24,441 nucleotides of DNA from the IMG/VR virus record IMGVR_UViG_3300025759_000669, positions 1 to 24,441 of that record. One strand, given 5' to 3'. The notes under the pieces are model-generated. The model was not told the DNA's origin. It did not search any database and worked only from the letters and a program-made list of their open reading frames with translations. This stretch comes from a virus. The position numbers and the translations under genes were made by a program. Positions 21,558-24,441 of this stretch are shown piece by piece (position 1 is the first letter of the stretch; every line of letters begins with the position of its first letter).

Positions 21558-22918
21558 TATCTTATATCATTTACTTTATTAAACGCATAGCTAAAGTCAA
21601 ACGTATAGTTTATTAGTTTGTCGTTTACAGATGTTTTAAATTGTACTGATTTAGTGTCTAGTGTAATTGGTTTAACTTCCGTACCATCGTATACCCATAC
21701 TTGCTCACTTAACATTAACTGTCTTATAACTTCGTTAAACGATTCATCTATAAATCCTGTATTCATTTGTATCTTCTCTTTTCCAGTAACTTGAAATTGT
21801 CTTACTTGATGTTTCTCTTTATTAAATGTAGGGTCATTTACAAAGTCCATTAAACTACGCTTATAGCTTTCTGAATTTGTGTCTAAACTAATCATTGACT
21901 TTTTATGGAAAGGCATTACTTGTAACGCTCCATACTTATTGTAAAATACTACATCTAAAAAGTCGTATTTAGGTTCGCATACTTCTTGAAGTGTTAATAC
22001 AACGCTTTGAGCGTATCCTGATTTAGTTGTAGATACTGTAATTTGGTCTCCTGTTTCTAAAGTAGTTGTAGGTGTTATTCTTATATATACTATTTTATCT
22101 TCTGAAACATTTGTGTCGCTTATTGTTATATCGCTTAATACATTACCCCAAGCTACATCGTATAAGTTCCAAAATTCATCTACTTGCTCCCAATAAACAT
22201 CTGCACCTCCTCCTGTAGTAAAGCTAATAGTTCCTTCTGCTTCTGCAAATACTGGAAATACTATATCTCGACCTTGTTTAAAATATATTGTTGTATTTGA
22301 TTGTAATAGTTGAGGCGTATAGTTTCCTGTGTCTGCTATAGTATAATTATCGCTACTTACAAATATGTCATCTTTAACTGTTAGTTGCGTATCGCTATCT
22401 ATTGCAGAAATAGTTGTGCTTGTGCTATCAGTAGTGTTATTTACTGTATCTCCTACGTTTACTGTTTTAGTAAATGTTTGACCAGAATCTATAAGTTTAT
22501 AAGCTGTCGTTCCTGTCGTTGTAGAACTTATTTTAGTAACAGCAGGATTTACGCTTGTTCTAGGATTTACTCCGTCCTCAAAATATCCGTACCCATCAAA
22601 AGCTAGATAATCATAATTCTGTGTTTCACTACCTACTGTTTTAGTTAGTGTAATATCTGCTTCAACCCAAACTCCGTCTATAGAGTATGCTCCATATTCT
22701 GTTATAAGATAATCTCTAATTAATTCTGTTATTTCAAATATTACATAATTGTTAGAACCTATTATATCTTTACTAATTGTATAAGTAGCTGATGCAGGTT
22801 TGTCTGTTGTAAGCGTACCTGAATATATAAATAAATCCATTGACGCAGAACTTAACGTACCTGACGCAGGTGCTACCTTTATGTAATATGGACTTCTTGC
22901 GTTTATTATTGTACTCAT
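21557..22918 (-). CDS. Tail structural protein with beta insert domain (453 aa)
   Basis: The N-terminus (MSTIINARSPYYIKVAPASG) and C-terminus (NTGFIDESFNEVIRQLMLSE, then INYTFDFSYAFNKVNDIR) frame a beta-rich protein. Residues about 126-200 are an insert (TKISSTTTGTTAYKLIDSGQ, then VGDTVNNTTDSTSTTISAID) resembling a module seen in several phage structural proteins. Residues about 210-315 add another Ig-like part. FHKKSMISLDTNSESYKRSL is in the conserved core. A tail tip or baseplate component is inferred from position next to the 679-aa protein. Confidence 0.6.
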   Translation of the reverse strand: MSTIINARSPYYIKVAPASGTLSSASMDLFIYSGTLTTDKPASATYTISKDIIGSNNYVIFEITELIRDYLITEYGAYSIDGVWVEADITLTKTVGSETQNYDYLAFDGYGYFEDGVNPRTSVNPAVTKISSTTTGTTAYKLIDSGQTFTKTVNVGDTVNNTTDSTSTTISAIDSDTQLTVKDDIFVSSDNYTIADTGNYTPQLLQSNTTIYFKQGRDIVFPVFAEAEGTISFTTGGGADVYWEQVDEFWNLYDVAWGNVLSDITISDTNVSEDKIVYIRITPTTTLETGDQITVSTTKSGYAQSVVLTLQEVCEPKYDFLDVVFYNKYGALQVMPFHKKSMISLDTNSESYKRSLMDFVNDPTFNKEKHQVRQFQVTGKEKIQMNTGFIDESFNEVIRQLMLSEQVWVYDGTEVKPITLDTKSVQFKTSVNDKLINYTFDFSYAFNKVNDIR

Positions 22919-23403
22919 TCTATACTGTTTTCTATGTCTATTGCAAATGCTTCTGTTAATTCTGGTGGCAAGTTTTTAAATGCCTTCTCAAAAGGTTTAG
23001 TAAAAAACATACTTGGTTTAATACCGTACATAAATATACTTCTAGCTATTAAGAAGTTTAAACTTTGTCTTGGTATAAACCTACCTTTCTTATCTCTTGG
23101 TGCGATACCTTTTCTTACTGACCATTTATCTAAACTGCTAGGTGGTGGCATCTTTGACTTAAAACTAAATGGCGTATCAAACTTTCTTTTCTTTCCGCTA
23201 ACTCCTTCGTCTTGATAAGCTCCGTATTCTTCCATTATAAAACGTAAACCAAAAGCATTTTGAGATACTTTTAAGTCATAATCTAAACTATCATATAATC
23301 TCTTACTACTATTTTTTTTGTCTTTAGTTAAGTTAGTTCGTGCCTGTTTTATAACGTATTTAGCAAAGTTGTTTAATATGTCTTTAGTTTCTTTTAAATC
23401 CAT
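22915..23403 (-). CDS. Neck/tail completion protein, HK97 gp10-like
   Basis: Taking ATG 23403 (MDLKETKDILNNFAKYVIKQ; TAATG overlap) over an upstream TTG at 23409. The protein has an N-terminal helix pair, SKRLYDSLDYDLKVSQNAFG, LRFIMEEYGAYQDEGVSGKK, and a C-terminal part GIKPSMFFTKPFEKAFKNLP. The YGxYQDxGxxG with a late GIKPxxFFTxxFEKAF block matches head-tail connector/tail completion proteins of the gp10 type. It links tail to capsid in the expected order beside the tail terminator. Confidence 0.7.
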   Translation of the reverse strand: MDLKETKDILNNFAKYVIKQARTNLTKDKKNSSKRLYDSLDYDLKVSQNAFGLRFIMEEYGAYQDEGVSGKKRKFDTPFSFKSKMPPPSSLDKWSVRKGIAPRDKKGRFIPRQSLNFLIARSIFMYGIKPSMFFTKPFEKAFKNLPPELTEAFAIDIENSIE

Positions 23404-23873
23404 TAACAATTACTTACGTTGTTTTCTATTAATATGTTCATCGTACAAGCCCATCCTGCTAACTGGTTTTCAAATCTTTCATAAAAAGGTTCACAGCTCG
23501 GGTCGCCATCTAATTGGTATCTATCTCTATATAACGTGCCACCTCTTAACAATACTATTAATCTATTTAATACTGCTAATTGAGAGTTTAATACATCGTG
23601 TTCGTTATTATTGCCAGTAAATATATCTGTCTTGTTTTCTTTGTTTATATCTACTATATCCATTGACATAATAGTTATGTTAAAATTCAACACTTGGTCT
23701 TGCGGTGTCACACTATTTATAATAATATGACTTAAAGGAAATATAGTTTGTTTAGATAAATCTATTTCTGTTATATCTCCTGTTGTTACTGTATTGACAT
23801 TTATGTCGTCTAATAGCTTGTCTTTAATTGTATCTAGTATCGTGTAAAAAGCTGTTATACCTCTATTACTCAT
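23403..23873 (-). CDS. Tail terminator / tail completion-like protein
   Basis: 156 residues: helix FYTILDTIKDKLLDDI, beta NTVTTGDITEIDLSKQTIFP, strand VLNFNITIMSMDIVD, helix HDVLNSQLAVLNRLIVLLRG, and a terminal strand FENQLAGWACTMNILIENNV. The alpha-beta order resembles gpU-type terminators that cap the tail tube before head joining. It starts in an ATGA overlap with the stop of the -1 frame of the tail chaperone gene, which ties it to translation of that frameshifted product. Confidence 0.6.
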   Translation of the reverse strand: MSNRGITAFYTILDTIKDKLLDDINVNTVTTGDITEIDLSKQTIFPLSHIIINSVTPQDQVLNFNITIMSMDIVDINKENKTDIFTGNNNEHDVLNSQLAVLNRLIVLLRGGTLYRDRYQLDGDPSCEPFYERFENQLAGWACTMNILIENNVSNC

Positions 23874-24441
23874 CTTAATTTAGTTTTTAATTGTTTCGCT
23901 TCTGCTTCTGATTTGTCTTTCATAAATGCTAAAAAGTTTAAACATTGATGTACATTTAGTTTAGTGATATTTTCAATTCTTCTAATATCTCCTTGAGCGA
24001 GTGCGTAAATTGATTGATACCATCCCCACTTCTGACCAAACTGTCCTGCAGGTGTATAGTCCTGTCCTCCTCCTGCTCCAAATAATTCGTCATAGTTTTC
24101 GACAAGTCGATGCCTAAACGATAAAAAAAAAGTATAGAACCTAATACTGCATCCATAGGCATATTTTGCATTATCTCTGGATTCTCTGCTGTGTATTCTT
24201 TTATTGTATATTTGTCTTTTAGCTTATTCTCTATAGGTCTATAAAGTACATTCATAGCTATTTCCATTTTTTCCCAGTTGCCTAAATAAGTATCTAGGTC
24301 TATATATTCGCCTAGTGTCATATCGTCTAGGTTTGGAACAAAGCCATACTCTACACCATTCATTACAAATCTTTGTTTAAGTTTTGGTTTCTGCTCAAAC
24401 ATCTCTGTAAGTATAGCTGTAATTCTGTGTACGTCTGTAGC
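23870..24441 (-). CDS. Tail assembly chaperone, -1 frameshift fusion (5' partial)
   Basis: After codon 93 counted from the ATG at 24402, a one-base backward slip on the T9 run joins the first frame to a second that is open to TGA at 23870. The added 84 residues read LSFRHRLVENYDELFGAGGG, QDYTPAGQFGQKWGWYQSIY, ALAQGDIRRIENITKLNVHQ, CLNFLAFMKDKSEAEAKQLK, TKLR. The second frame has no usable start of its own, yet its stop overlaps the next gene's ATG (ATGA) as in a real gene. Many tail phages make such long and short chaperone forms (lambda G/GT type) to load the tape measure. The 5' end lies outside the window because the frame is open to base 24441. Confidence 0.7.
23956..24441 (-). CDS. Tail assembly chaperone, unshifted form (5' partial)
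   Basis: The zero frame has an ATG at 24402 but stays open upstream (ATDVHRITAILTE) to the window edge, so the true start is probably outside. It contains KQRFVMNGVEYGFVPNLDDM, TLGEYIDLDTYLGNWEKMEI and DAVLGSILFFYRLGIDLSKT, ending INQFTHSLKEILEELKISLN. The N-terminal half is shared with the frameshifted form; the C-terminal 55 residues are specific to this short product and overlap the other frame for about 169 bases. The role is inferred from the frameshift layout upstream of tail genes. Confidence 0.7.
   Translation of the reverse strand, partial: ATDVHRITAILTEMFEQKPKLKQRFVMNGVEYGFVPNLDDMTLGEYIDLDTYLGNWEKMEIAMNVLYRPIENKLKDKYTIKEYTAENPEIMQNMPMDAVLGSILFFYRLGIDLSKTMTNYLEQEEDRTIHLQDSLVRSGDGINQFTHSLKEILEELKISLN
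24123..24131 (-). other. Probable -1 slippery site (T9) of the tail chaperone
   Basis: The minus strand reads C-TT TTT TTT T-AT in the zero frame, a classic T TTT TTT heptamer. Slippage by one base enters the frame that ends at 23870. Confidence 0.65.

Noticed and set aside
24123-24131. T9 run as a sequencing or assembly error
   Set aside because: Both downstream frames look like real protein and each ends in a sensible way, which favours programmed slippage; raw reads would settle it.

Overview
The window looks like part of a tailed-phage genome (siphovirus-type, inferred from a tape-measure protein and flexible-tail genes with no sheath gene seen) that infects a Bacteroidetes host, probably a marine flavobacterium. 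Grounds: strongly AT-rich DNA, every supported gene on the minus strand, genes packed with ATGA, TAATG or TTGA start/stop overlaps, AT-rich translation starts without a clear Shine-Dalgarno, host-type TAnnTTTG promoter boxes, and protein types typical of Bacteroidetes phages (DUF3127-like SSB, XkdF-like protease with a long C-terminal extension, small conserved Cys proteins). All functions come from reading motifs; no database search was run. No terminase, integrase, DNA polymerase, tRNA or CRISPR was seen, so the window is only part of the genome.

Reading in the direction of transcription (high to low coordinates): 24441-19372 is the tail module: a tail assembly chaperone that appears to use a -1 frameshift, tail terminator and neck-like proteins, two large tail structural proteins, and a 48-aa gene. 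The tape measure follows (19387-17627). 17592-12968 is the capsid module: XkdF-like prohead protease, an exposed beta-rich protein, a Cys-rich mini-protein, a coiled-coil protein, an acidic scaffold-like protein, the major capsid protein and the probable tail tube. 12876-7065 holds a small structural protein, the portal, an adaptor-like protein and a 935-residue tail fibre with a C-terminal S74 chaperone domain. 7038-4915 is a lysis/membrane module: coiled-coil and membrane proteins, a secreted thioredoxin-like protein without cysteines, an M15 peptidase endolysin, a GTA-type holin and small basic or membrane proteins. 4910-1 is DNA metabolism and regulation: NinG, OB-fold/SSB-like proteins, a DUF1599/MazG-like protein, a DnaB-like helicase, a sigma-70-like factor, two PD-(D/E)XK nucleases and several mini-proteins.

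The most interesting signal is a repeated, strictly spaced leader, CAAAAT-N13-CGATATATA-N3-ATG. It lies immediately before the protease, scaffold and 12876 genes and nowhere else that I found. One copy sits just after a terminator. It differs from the host TAnnTTTG promoter, so it may be a late promoter read by the sigma-like protein at 1431-1907. Second is the dual-coding frameshift gene at the right edge. Several genes too short for usual ORF thresholds fill almost every apparent gap, and no gene-free stretch longer than about 150 bases remains.
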